Part shown: positions 23,367-34,095 of the stretch, in pieces
Numbering within the stretch: position 1 is the stretch's first letter
Layout: each line of letters starts with the position of its first letter
Assembly: GCA_024500155.1 (NCBI GenBank)
Contig: CM044879.1
Coordinates: 7,517,501 to 7,581,500, forward strand
DNA from: Chenopodium formosanum
Lineage: Eukaryota; Streptophyta; Magnoliopsida; Caryophyllales; Amaranthaceae
Direction of reading: 5' to 3'
DNA length: 64,000 nucleotides
Translations under genes and position numbers: made by a program
The notes under the pieces: generated by a model
The model's database searches: none
Told to the model about the DNA's origin: nothing
What the model saw: only the letters and a program-made list of their open reading frames with translations

Positions 23367-24164
23367 TAAGTTACAAGCTTCTCTTGGCAAAGAATCACCA
23401 CACGCTACTTAATTGATGATTATGCAATTTCACATTCATCATGTTATACACACAAACTAATTGATATAACCATTAAAATCATTAAATTTCATAAAAAAAA
23501 AAACATCCATGAAGTTTGGAATTACAACCACAGAAGTCTGATTCCAAAGACAATTGTATTGACTTAAATTCGTGCAAGTTAAAGGTAACGTGATCTTCAT
23601 CAATTGGTGTCGTTTTAACTAATTGAAATATTAGTCTTCAAAAAAAATAAAAAACCTAATTGAAAGAATATACAATAATAATGATAATTTAAATACTTCT
23701 ATTAAAGGTGTTTTCTTACGTAAAGTTGTTAATCTTGTCGTCGAATATGCTACTTAGCCGCAAGTACTCCTGATTGGCTAAATATGGAGAAAATGCTTTG
23801 TAAGATTCCATTACTTTAGAGAATCTTAGACTTTGGTAGTGATTAGTAAGGGATCTTTTGAATAGACTCGTCACTCATACTACATAGGTCCTATTTCATT
23901 CTAAGGCAAATCAAGAATTTATAAATTGGATATGCATGACAAATGTTATACAAACCAATCATGGGTCTCAACAGTTGACTTAAACTTTTGGTTGAATTGG
24001 TTTTTCAACATGCTATTAGAGCCACTATAACATAAAGGTCACGAGTTCAAATATCACGTATTCTCTTTTTAAAGTGGAATATTTCGCCCAGGTTATGTGA
24101 AGGGCACATGTTGCATCTACACAAGTATATAAACATATTATTGGGCCTTAACCATTAGCCCAGG

Positions 24165-24278
24165 TTTTTTTTTTTTCTTTTGGTGTTTAGAGAGCCATGA
24201 GGGCGGAGGTGAGAATCGATCTCATGATCTCCTGGAATCAGGAGGGAGCTCTTACCACTTGAGCTATCCCTCACTCTC
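24165..24278 (-). mobile_element. tRNA-derived SINE
   Basis: On minus, the element begins GAGAGTGAGGGATAGCTC, with an A-box-like TAGCTCAAGTGG (24255-24266) and B-box-like GATCGATTCTC (24211-24221) at tRNA spacing. It then ends GGCTCTCTAAACACC followed by an A-rich tail (24165-24180). A tRNA-like head with a poly-A tail is the structure of a short plant SINE. A decayed relative lies at 12436-12490. No clear target duplication was found. Confidence 0.75.
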
Positions 24279-24404
24279 AATAGTTGCAATTATTATAAAC
24301 GTTTGCAACTTTTATGAAATGGAGGGAGTAGTAGATATGATGAAAAAATAAATATTTTTTTGATTATGTTCTTAATGATATTTTTAGTTAAACTTATTTT
24401 TTAA

Positions 24405-25370
24405 GGAAAATTTGTAATTATTAATCCCAACTTTGGGCGATTTCTTTTCATTAATCCCAACTATCGATCATTTTTAAATAATCCCAACTTAGGGGGGCGT
24501 CTTCTTTTATCAGGCCAAAACCGGTCAACGAAAGTCAATCACCTGTTATACCAGGTTATTGGACACGTGTCAACACTTAATTTGTCAAAAAATATCAAAG
24601 TTTAAAAAAAAATTAAAAAATGAAAAAAAAAACTCCCTTCGCACGCAGCCCCACCACCTCCTCCCTAGCAGCCACCCAAAACCACCATCTCTCTCCCGAA
24701 CCCCACCGAAAACCACCGAAACCTAGCCGAAAACCACCAAACCTCACCGAAAACCCCCACGCAACCACTGAAAGCCCCCACGTAACCACTGAAAGCCCAA
24801 GTTCTTAATTAGCCTCCGAAACCCCAAAACCCAGCCACCGAAAACGAGACACAGAGGAGGGGGAATCAGCGGCGAAAACGAGAAACAGATGGAGGGGGAA
24901 TCAGCGGCGAAAGGGTTAGGGGGAATCCGCGGCGAAAGGGGGTCGAGGTTTGTGCGAGATGGTTGTAATGGGGGTCGGGGAATCGCGCTACTGGTGGTAA
25001 TGGGGGTCGACGTTCGTGCGAGATGGTGGTTGTAGGGGTCGCGATTGGTGCGGGTGGTGATTTTGGTGGTTTGGGTGGTTGTTGCGATTCCAGTGGGTGG
25101 TTGAGGGTATTGGCTGGGTTTTCTTTTTTTTTTTTTCTTTTTTTGTTTTTTTTTTTGTTTTAAATTTCTAACTTTTTTTACCAATGAAATTGCGACATGT
25201 GGCATTTCAGGAAAAAAATTAAAAAAAAAAAACCTGTTAAACAGGTCACCGGTCATTTGACCTGATAAAAGAAGACGCCCCCCAAAGTTGGGATTATTTA
25301 AAAATAATCGAAAGTTGGGATTAATGAAAAGAAATCGCCCAAAGTTGAGATTAATAATTACAAATTTTCC
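24405..25370. mobile_element. Mutator-like element with about 100-bp TIRs
   Basis: A 966-bp element with long inverted repeats (24405 to about 24515 against about 25258 to 25370), beginning GGAAAATTTGTAATTATTAA and containing the repeated word AATCCCAACT. It is flanked by TTTTTTAA on both sides. The centre is unusually GC-rich (Pro/His-rich in frame, no known domain), which may be captured host sequence. Long TIRs suit a Mutator-like element. Fragments of the family occur near 36130-36453 and 43715-44720. Confidence 0.8.
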
Positions 25371-25558
25371 TTTTTTAATTCATTATTTATAATGATAAAT
25401 AATGAAAATTATCATATTTTAAAAAAAAAAATTTAATTTTAAAAAAAATCATGCATGTCATTGTAAGGCCAAATTCTTTCCCCGGTTCAATTTTAATTCA
25501 ACTCAATTTGATCAGTTTAATTCAATTCCAAAGAACATTGCCTAATTACATAATACAA

Positions 25559-26200
25559 GTTACCAAGAGCGTACCCAGGTTATTCAATATGAGTATCAAA
25601 ATCTATAACTCAAATAGCATTGTTGTAATTTTTTCAGTCTTTTGGTTTTTCTTAGATAAACGTTCCGTCTTCTTTGTCCTTCTTCCTTCTTCATCCCTTC
25701 GTCCTTCATCCTTCTCCCTCCTCCTTCATATCTAGCTCAACACCAATGGCGTATACGAGCTATTAGCACATCAAACCCAACACCATCAACACCACAATAA
25801 ACTTACAAACCTTAACCACAAGTCCACAACATCACCATTTAAACGATGAAACAACGAAAACCCTAAGAAAAATATACAAATTAATTAAGGGAATGTTTAA
25901 CCCTAAAGGGCAGGTATTTATCATTTGCTTGTGATGAGTTTCCCATCCTCCATTGATATCCAGCCTCGAGCTCCATTGTTGTAGAGTAGAGGATTCCTCA
26001 ACTTCCATTGTCGAGATCAAAGAGAGATCAGAGTGGTTCATCTGAATCGAAACTCCACCAAACTATCATTTTCATGTTTATTTAATTACCAGACTTCACG
26101 ATTTTACCCCCAACTAAAGTAGCGAAAAGACAAGAGTGCCCCTTTAAGTAACTTGTAATGTTACTCATATTGAATAACGAACTTGGATTTTCTCGGTACC
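25559..26200. mobile_element. TIR element of unknown family (642 bp)
   Basis: The left end GTTACCAAGAGCG..GTTATTCAATATGAGTA and the right end, reverse-complemented, share an almost identical 17-base core (GTTATTCAATATGAGTA) and a similar outer part. The interior is not repetitive and contains a CTTC-rich stretch. No target duplication is certain, so the superfamily is undetermined. Confidence 0.6.
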
Positions 26201-26212
26201 AAAATAAAAAAA

Positions 26213-26534
26213 CTAGTGTATTATCCGGGCGTTGCCTAGGATGTTACTTTGAGTAAATTTTTTTTTTTTAATAAAGTGTTGAAGTATTAATAATTTGGAA
26301 TGTTTCTCTTTGTTTTTTAGTTTGGATGTAATTTTGTATTCTACAATTAAATACATTTATGTGTAATAATAGAACATAAATTATTGGTAGTTAAGATTAC
26401 AAGATATGTGGTATTAATTCTATGAGGTTAGGAGTTCAAATCTCTTTAAATGCGTTTTTTAGTTAACTTGAGTAGTGATGTGGCACATGTGGGCATGTGG
26501 CACATAAATGTTTTAAGGAACACCTTTTATAGGA
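26213..26534 (-). mobile_element. Helitron-like element, copy 3
   Basis: On minus it ends ..CCGGATAATACACTAG|T, with a decayed hairpin ahead, and begins near TCCTATAAAAGG, a degenerate form of the family 5' end. It shares the internal GTTCAAATC block with copies 1 and 2 and abuts copy 2 with only 3 bp between. Confidence 0.6.
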
Positions 26535-26537
26535 AAA

Positions 26538-26630
26538 CTAGTTTTTGGGCCCGCGCGATGCCCCGGATTACTACATGAAACAAACCGATTATTAATATAC
26601 ACTGTAATTTATGATTTAATTTTATTTGAA

Positions 26631-26666
<36 letters not shown>

Positions 26667-26930
26667 ACATGTTTGATAATTAGCTTAGATGGCTAAATAG
26701 TCACTTTTGTTGTAAGTGATTTAGGGTTCAAATCCTCTTATCTTCATATTTTTTTTATATTTAATGATGATGTGGAATGTTGTGATGTTGGGTAAGTGAC
26801 GTGGCGTCATCAAGTGTTTGTGAACTGATGTTGCATCATGAATTGTTAGTGAAGTGACGTGGCGTAATTTGGAAGAGTCTACGTGGCGCATGGACGTTTT
26901 TATAAACGCCTTTTAATAGATTAGTATAGA
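26538..26930 (-). mobile_element. Helitron-like element, copy 2
   Basis: A 393-bp copy on minus, beginning TCTATACTAATCTATTAAAAG after A and ending in CTAG before T, with a GC-rich subterminal hairpin. It contains a TA microsatellite (about 26636-26661) and the plus-strand tRNA-like boxes at 26681-26692 and 26725-26735. Its right half is close to copy 1 (9689-10327). Confidence 0.75.
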
Positions 26931-27118
26931 TGATAAACATAACCCTAAGGGCTTTGAATAAGAAATTTAAAAAGGACATATTTAGGATAAAGTAACATTA
27001 ATTAAACCGGGTTGCGCTTGATTTTGTCATAAATTCTCAACTTAATTCCATTTTAGAAAGTATATTAAATGCTTATGTATAGCAGCCCTAAGGGGTACAT
27101 GTATCATTACCCTTCAAT

Positions 27119-27558
27119 ATAAGGATCTTGCTAACGAGCGCCCCGTGGCGTTAGATTAGTACTTCCTCCGTTTTCTTATACTTGTAACACTTCCCTAAAA
27201 AGGAAATGTCACAATACTTGCAACACACTATAAAAGGAAAGTTACTTTAGGGAAAAACTATACTATTTCACTTATTTAAAGCACATTGTCCACTAAATTA
27301 CACTCTTAACAACCACTCATCCCATTTTAAAGTGTATTATATCATGTGAACCCCACATTTCTTAAAAACCGTGAAAAAGTGTGTGTTGCATCTAAAAGAA
27401 AACGGAGGAAGTAATAATTATATTGGTTCAAAGAGTATTAAGTTAGGAATGCATGACAAAATCATGCGTTGTTCGGTGTAATTAATGTTAGTTTTACTCT
27501 AGTATTTTCACTTTTAATTCTCTAATCTATTGCCCCGGGGCCGCTCATTAGTTTTTAC
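27119..27558. mobile_element. TIR element interrupted by a Stowaway MITE
   Basis: The left end CTAACGAGCGCCCCGTGGCG..TTAGATTAG is mirrored by CTAATCTATTGCCCCGGGG..GCTCATTAG at about 27522-27553. A Stowaway element (27162-27411) sits just inside the left repeat. The outermost left word AAGGATCTTGCTAACGA recurs at about 36137. Confidence 0.55.
27162..27411. mobile_element. Stowaway MITE (250 bp), nested
   Basis: Ends CTTCCTCCGTTTTCTTA / GAAAACGGAGGAAG are flanked by TA on both sides, as expected for Stowaway. Subterminal repeats of TTGTAACACTTCC type are visible. Confidence 0.88.
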
Positions 27559-27763
27559 CTTAATATAATCTATATGTAAAAGAAAGATGGTAGAGTTAAT
27601 AGCTTATTTAAAAGTAATGAATGTGAGAGGAAATATATAATAAAAATTAAAAAAAAAAAGTAGTAGTGGTTTTGGGTAGGGACCATGAGAGGAGAGAGAT
27701 ATAAATCATATACGGAGTACTCGTAATATTTAAATGTACCTTTTGTTAAAAAAAGAAAGTGTA

Positions 27764-28067
27764 CTCCCTCCGTGTTTTTTTAAGTGACACAGTTTGATCG
27801 ACACAGAGTTTTAGGAGATTTTATTGACTTTAATACAATAAGATGTTAGTGGGCTAGGTTGGAGGAGTGAGAAATGATAAAGTAAAAGAATGTGAGAGGA
27901 AATGGGGACCATGAAAGTAGTGAGAAATGATAAAGTAAGAGTCTAAGAGATAGTGGGTTGAAGATATATTATTAAAATGTAAGGTTTTTCTAAAAGAGAA
28001 AGTGTGTCACTTAAAAAAAACACAGCCGGAAATGAAAAGTGTGTCACTTAAAAAAACACGGAGGGAG
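27764..28067. mobile_element. Stowaway MITE with duplicated right end
   Basis: Ends CTCCCTCCGTGTTTTTTTAAG / TAAAAAAACACGGAGGGAG are flanked by TA. The right terminal word GTGTCACTTAAAAAAA occurs twice in tandem (about 28004 and 28040), separated by ACACAGCCGGAAATG. The element therefore contains an internal partial copy of its own end. Confidence 0.87.
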
Positions 28068-31000
28068 TAACACTTATTAAAATACGGTTGGAATTAGTAA
28101 GTGTAATGTTTATTATAAAACACAAAAGTAGTACTCCGTATTATGACTATTATAGTACTCCGTATTACATATAGATTATAGTATTAAGGCAATTGTTAAC
28201 CCACATTCCCCCAAAGGCCCAAACCTTCCTCTCTCTTGGTGGCCTCTCCACAGTCCACACGACCACACCCACTTCTTAGTTCTTACCACCCGTTAGCTTC
28301 AGTTGGGTCTACGCCAGAACCTTCTACAAAAGCTGTAAGTCAGTAAATGTTTTCTCCCTTATTTATATCTTTAATTTCTGTATTTATGAGATCAATTTAA
28401 TCTTTTTTCATGTACTATTAAGCTTTGAATTTGTGCTAGTTTTTTGTGTTTGTTTGATTTTGGATGATTCGGCAATTGGAAATTAGAAATGGGGTTTGCA
28501 TAAATGTTGAGGAACATATGATTGAGCAAATTTGAGGTGGGGTTGCCAAATTATTGGGTAATTGTGTTTGTAATTTGTGGAATTGGAATCGAGAGCCGAG
28601 TAACTTTGCTTAGACTTCGATTTTCTGGGGTATGATGATGCCATTTTGGTTTTAGGGGTTTGAATTATCTTTAAATCCCTCTTAGCTAACTTAGTTTTGG
28701 AGTTGAACATTCATAAAGCTACCTCTTGCTTACTGCTTAGTTGCCTTGCTTACTGGTAGTTGATTTCAACTTTCTTACGGATGCGAAGATTGTAGTTACC
28801 CACAATTAATGGAATGGCCAGTTGGATTAGTTTAGTGTGCTTATATATTAATGCTGAAACTGCATTTTCTTGAATGGCTTAGAGTGTATTGGCATGGAAA
28901 ATCAATTGTTGAATGATGGTTTAGATACTTATATACATATATATTTGTTTTAGGGAGTTATATTCAAACAGTATTAAATAAGGTCAAATGCAATAGGAAT
29001 TTTAGAACCTTGGCACAAAGTTTAGGCATGATGCACGCACAACGTGCTGTGGATAATACACGCGTAATATTTCTGGTGAAAAATGAGCTGCTGCAAACCT
29101 TTTGTATCTCCTTTATGATATTTTAAAAATGTCTTACCCTTATCGCATTAGCACATTTCTTATACACTGTATACACACGGTTGTAAATTGGTTCCATAAT
29201 ATGTGAAATTGTGAACACAACAAGAATGTTTTTTAAAAAATGTATAGAATGTGATGAAATAAAAGCCATTTCAAATGAATATTTATTTATTTATTATTCT
29301 TTTTATAATTCTATTACTAGGAGAGAAAACCATGAACTCAAGAAGTTCCATCCTGAATCACCCTTTTAGATGTATTTAACAACTTATAGATATAAGAAAG
29401 CAATAGAAACATGAACAACATGAAGGCATGAAATCCTATCCCTAGTCCTACTGTGGAAACACAATAGCTTACCCCCGGCCTAGCCAAAGAAAACTCCCGA
29501 TAGCCCTTAAAAGGGAGCAGACCAGTAGACCACCCACCATGCTCTGTTGACTGATATGAGCACTCTCAGATTCTCAATTCTAGTCCATAAAGGCCAATCC
29601 CAAAAGTTAATGCTAGTATACTACCTATGTCACTAGATACAACTTAGGCCTAAACTAAGTTTAAAAAAGCTTAACTAAAGAAACAAAGAAACCAGACCTA
29701 ACTATCTACTAAGATAAAAGGATAAAAAATAGGGAGAAAAAAAAAAAAATCAGACCTAACTAATTACACGAGGCCATTGGTTTTCCTGCGTCAAAGATAG
29801 AGAGAAGAGGCAGGGAGTCATTTGACTTCTGTAACCATGGGCACCTTAAAGGAGGGATCCTGCTTGCAAGAAGCCGTGCTGCTTTGAAATAGCTGCTGCA
29901 GTTTGCTGTCTATTTAATTTTCAGTATAAACCCTTATTCGAAATGAAACGTTAGTTCGTTTTTGAGATTGCCATTGATTTTCATTTCAATCATTAATTTG
30001 TTGTATTTTAATTCTTGGTACAGGCATTCTATACTTGTGGTAATCTATACTTGTGGTCATCTGAATGAGTTAGTTGCATATCAATTCCAGTTTCTTACCA
30101 AGTATTAACCTATTTATGATTTTGAACTTTGCATTTTGTTTTTAATTCAATCACATTGATAAATGATAATTCACTGGCTTTGCTTTATTTTTTTGGTTGT
30201 CTGTTTTTGGACTAATTTGAGCAACAGTACTCATTGAGTCATTGGTGATGAGTGCAGTAATAACAGTTGCTTATGACTCATATGAGTAGCAATTTTAGGC
30301 GGCCTTTTTTTTTGTCTATTTGTTTGCTTGCATGATGCTACTCAGGTTATAGGCATTGTCTTTGTTAATTTTGCAACTTGCGTTGAGCTTTTTTGCTTTG
30401 AGCTAAAGGATGGTGCTGTATAAAGTTCAGATAGCTCTTGTTTTCCGTATTCTTTTTATTGTCACAATAATGGAGCTTAATACTCAAGGGTGTAAGATTT
30501 CTTGTTATGTGGATGAAGCTTTCTTGATGAGTGTTCCTTAATTGTTGTTTTTCCTCTTGTGTGTGGATAACGTTTATTTTTTTTGACACAATAACACCAA
30601 TACTTTGGACAACTATTGAATGTATGATGGCAGGGTAGTGGTCTGTTTTATCTACTCTTGTAGATAAACTTGGTAAGTTCCATGTTATAATTCATTTCAT
30701 CAATAGTCATTTGCTGAATTTACTTTCCAGAAGCAATGGTTTTGCTTCTTACAGAGAACTACTATGTGAAAATGATTGCTAGCTGTTTGCAACTTTATTT
30801 TCTCTAGCAGCCTTATTTTTGCAAAGAATGTGATATTTGGTAAGCGTCTTCTAATATAACGAGGAAGTCAAGAAGTAAGAACTATATGTTTATATCTTAA
30901 GGAAAGCGGAAACGTTAAGTTTCTTTTGTGACTAGCACTAACAGAGATACTTATTTTTTTATGACAGGAGTGTAATACTGTTACATCAATGTTTGCTCTT

Positions 31001-31343
31001 CCATCTTGCCATTTTTCTCATATATTTTGTCAGTCTAACTTTGCTAATATGTTTGCAGGTAAAAGTAAGTTTACTTTTGACGGGTCAACTACAAAGATTT
31101 TTAGTATGAGGAATACATTTCACCTGCTGCTGGAAATAATGTTCTTCCTTGTGCATGCCACATTCAACTTCATGGTTGTCTCCTAGAGAGTGGTTTATCT
31201 TCTGGATTGCGCCCTTTTGACCTTGGAACGTTAAGTGGAAAACTGGAAACAAAATATCACACATACTGGGTGCAACAAATTAGTTGCTGAAATTGGAAAC
31301 TCTAGGAAGAGCATCAAAAACATTTGAAACTGGGAAAAGACTG
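28068..31343 (+). other. Upstream region of the PPR gene, possible 5' UTR exons
   Basis: No protein-coding gene was recognised. A C-rich stretch at 28205-28330 followed by CTGTAAGTCAG looks like a leader exon with a splice donor. Candidate acceptors such as ATGACAG (30962-30967) and TTTGCAG (31053-31059) occur upstream of the PPR frame. If these are used, the PPR gene would have a long, intron-containing 5' UTR. This is inference only. Confidence 0.35.
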
Positions 31344-33371
31344 ATGTTTCAACCTTTTCTCACATCTCTAAAGGAATGCATTAGTCATGGTGATCTCGGT
31401 AAAGCATTTAGAGCCTTCTCTTTAATCCAGGTTCATTTCACTGCTTCTGCTGCACATTATCAAATCATAGAGCCAATATATTCCCTACTTATAGCTTGTT
31501 CAAAACACAAGTCGCTTCAACAGGGTAGGCAGCTCCACTCCTAGATCATATGTTTGGGTCTTGATCAACATTGTCTATTACTGCCTAAGCTTGTCACTTT
31601 ATACGCAACGTTTAATCTATTGCCTGAGGCACATTTGATAGCTGAAAAATCTAGTATTTTGGATCCTTTGGTTTGGAATATCCTTATATCTGCATATGTA
31701 AGAAATGGACTCTCAAATAAAGCTCTGTGTACTTACAGACAAATGTTGATTTTTAGGATCAGACCGGATGAATTTACTTATCCATCTGTGCTAAAGGCAT
31801 GTGGTGAACAATTAGATCTTGGTTTTGGTAAGGAAGTCCATAGCTCCATTCTGGTCAGCAATTATGGGGAGTCAATTTGTGTTCAAAATGCATTGATCTC
31901 CATGTATGGTAAATGTGGCGATGTTGGCGTTGCTCGTGTCCTGTTCGATAACTTGCCCAATAAGGATGGATATTCATGGAATTCTATTATATCTGGATAT
32001 GCTTCCAAGGGTATGTGGGAAGAAGCATCTGTGCTGTTTGAGAAGATGCGGCTTGAGGGTGTTGAATTGAACATCATAACATGGAACACCATAATTGGTG
32101 GGTGTCTGCGAACTGGAAACTATGTTAGAGCACTTGATTTGATTTCTCAAATGAGAAGTTTTGCTGTTAAGTTGGATGCTGTTTCAATGGCCAGTGGGTT
32201 GAGCGCTTGCTCTCACATAGGAGCTATAAAAGCAGGGAAAGAGATGCATGCTTTTACTATCCGTGGGGGTTGTGCTAATTTTCTAAATGTTCAGAATGCA
32301 TTAATTACCCTGTATGCCTGGTGTCAAGACCACAGACATGCACATATTATATTTCAACAGATGGAAGGAAAGGATATAATTTCTTGGAATTCGATAATCT
32401 CAGGTTATGCACATTATGGAAAATATGAAGAAGCCTCCTTTCTCTTTAGGGATATGTTGCTTTGTGGCTTCAGACCAAATTATGTTACTGTAGCCAGCAT
32501 TCTTCCCTTATGTGCTCGAGAAGCTAATCTGCAACATGGAAAAGAACTCCACTGCTTCATCATCAAGCGTCAAGATTTCAGTGAGTAATTGCTATTATGG
32601 AATGCCTTGGTGGAGATGTATGCAAGAACATCAAGGATTTCAGAGGCTCAAACAGTGTTTAACTTTTTGACTAGGAAGGATATTGTTACATATACTTCTT
32701 TAATAACTGGCTATGGTATTCTAGGAGAGGGAGAAGTTGCATTGAAACTATTTGAAGAGATGAATAATTCTGGAATCAAACCTGATCTAATTAGTTTGGT
32801 TGCAGTTTTGTCAGCATGTAGCCACTCCGGTCTTGTGATTCAGGGTCAATTGCTGTTTGAAAAAATGTGGAGTGTGTATGGCATAAGACCCTGTTTGGAA
32901 CACTATGCATGCATGGTGGACCTTTTTGGTAGGGCTGGGTTGCTTAAGAAAGCAGAAGAGATAATTAGAAAAATGCCTTTTGAACCAAGTGCTGATATGT
33001 GGGCTACTCTAATCGGGGCATGTCAAATCCATCGGAACATAGATTTAGTAGAGTGGGCAGCTGAGAAACTGTTGGCTTTGAGGCCCAAAAATCCAGGGTA
33101 CTATGTGTTAATTGCTAATATGTACGCTGCTGCTGGTTGTTGGGACAAGCTGGCAAGAGTTCGAACATATATGAGGGACTTAGGGTTGCTTAAGTCCCCA
33201 GGTTGTGCTTGGGTTGATTTAGGAAGTGGTTTTGAGCCTTTCTTGGTAGGGGATTCATCCATGGAACTATCACATGAGATATATCCCATACTGGAAGGAT
33301 TAACTGAGAATATGAAAGATGCAGGATATGTTGATGTGTTTGTTATAGATTATGAGGGTTTTGAGGAGTAA
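31344..33371 (+). pseudogene. PPR protein (PLS class), two in-frame stops
   Basis: One frame runs 676 codons from ATG 31344 to TAA/TAG at 33369-33371, interrupted only by TAG at 31542-31544 (after GRQLHS) and TAA at 32586-32588 (before LLLWNALVEMYA). The protein is a plant pentatricopeptide repeat protein of the PLS type with E-type C-terminal motifs, resembling the Arabidopsis At1g71490 family. Repeats such as VWNILISAYVRNG, VQNALISMYGKCG, ISWNSIISGYA and DIVTYTSLITGYG are clear. Such proteins bind organellar RNA and guide editing or processing. The length fits the family, and sequence around both stops is otherwise conserved. It is either a very young pseudogene or contains sequence errors. 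Confidence 0.88.
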
Positions 33372-33829
33372 GGTGGAAGTATTACTAGTGTTAAAATTTA
33401 CCAATCAGTTGTCATATTGATGGAGCTATCCGGTGCTCAAGCTGGGGAAACAAATTATCATTGTGGTAATTGCTTTTTATCAGTACTCTCCGTATGGGAC
33501 AACTTTAACTAAATGTATCCCATAGTCCCATCCTTTGTGCTTTGACTTTTGTTAGAGACAATTTAAACGGGCTTTAGTATGTTTATAACCTGGTTCACAA
33601 TGATATTTTGCAGTCGCACAGAAGACATTCAATAAAAGTTGCATCAGAGATGGATTGCAATACTTCATTCTTTGACAGGTTGGTGAATTGCCTAGCTTTT
33701 CCCAGTTGATGGTTTGTCATTCTACCCTTAAAATATTTGTCCTAAGAATAATTAATAGCTATCTCAACTATAGTCAGATACCAAAATTAATCCTTATTTG
33801 TGTTATTCCCCAATAGTCAGTGTCTGCAA

Positions 33830-34095
33830 TGAAGTGATATTAGGGGATCGGGGCATTTTAGACAAAATCGTTATAATTAATTAACTAGTAATGGGAAGCT
33901 TAGGAAGTAAGTTAGAGAAGAAATGCTATAAATAAGAGAAGATTAGGGAAGAGATCAGTAGGTTGAATATTGTTGGATGTTTGGGTTAGCTTTAGAGAGC
34001 TAAATTGGGAGAGAATCCACCTTTAGGAAGTGGAATTATCGTACAATAGTGCTACGTGCTGTAATTCAGTTAATTATTGAAAAGTTATCTTCTTA
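33830..34095 (+). repeat. Possible solo LTR
   Basis: The stretch has an LTR-like layout: a TATA box CTATAAATA (33928-33936), a GAGAGAATCCACC leader and a terminal CTGTAATTCAGTTAATTATTG. No coding remnant adjoins it and no target duplication was confirmed. Confidence 0.4.

Noticed and set aside
24185..24278. Possible tRNA gene on minus (A- and B-boxes present)
   Set aside because: The head does not close into a full cloverleaf and is followed by a SINE-like tail and A-run; a related tail occurs at 12436-12490.
24320..24332. Second isolated GGAGGGAGTA end
   Set aside because: No partner terminus, so no element can be defined.
24744..25256. 170-codon minus-strand frame in the GC-rich centre of the Mutator-like element
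   Set aside because: Low-complexity Pro/Thr/Lys sequence without any known domain, partly built from homopolymers.
31883..32092. Minus-strand frame inside the PPR gene
   Set aside because: Shadow of the PPR frame with no similarity of its own.
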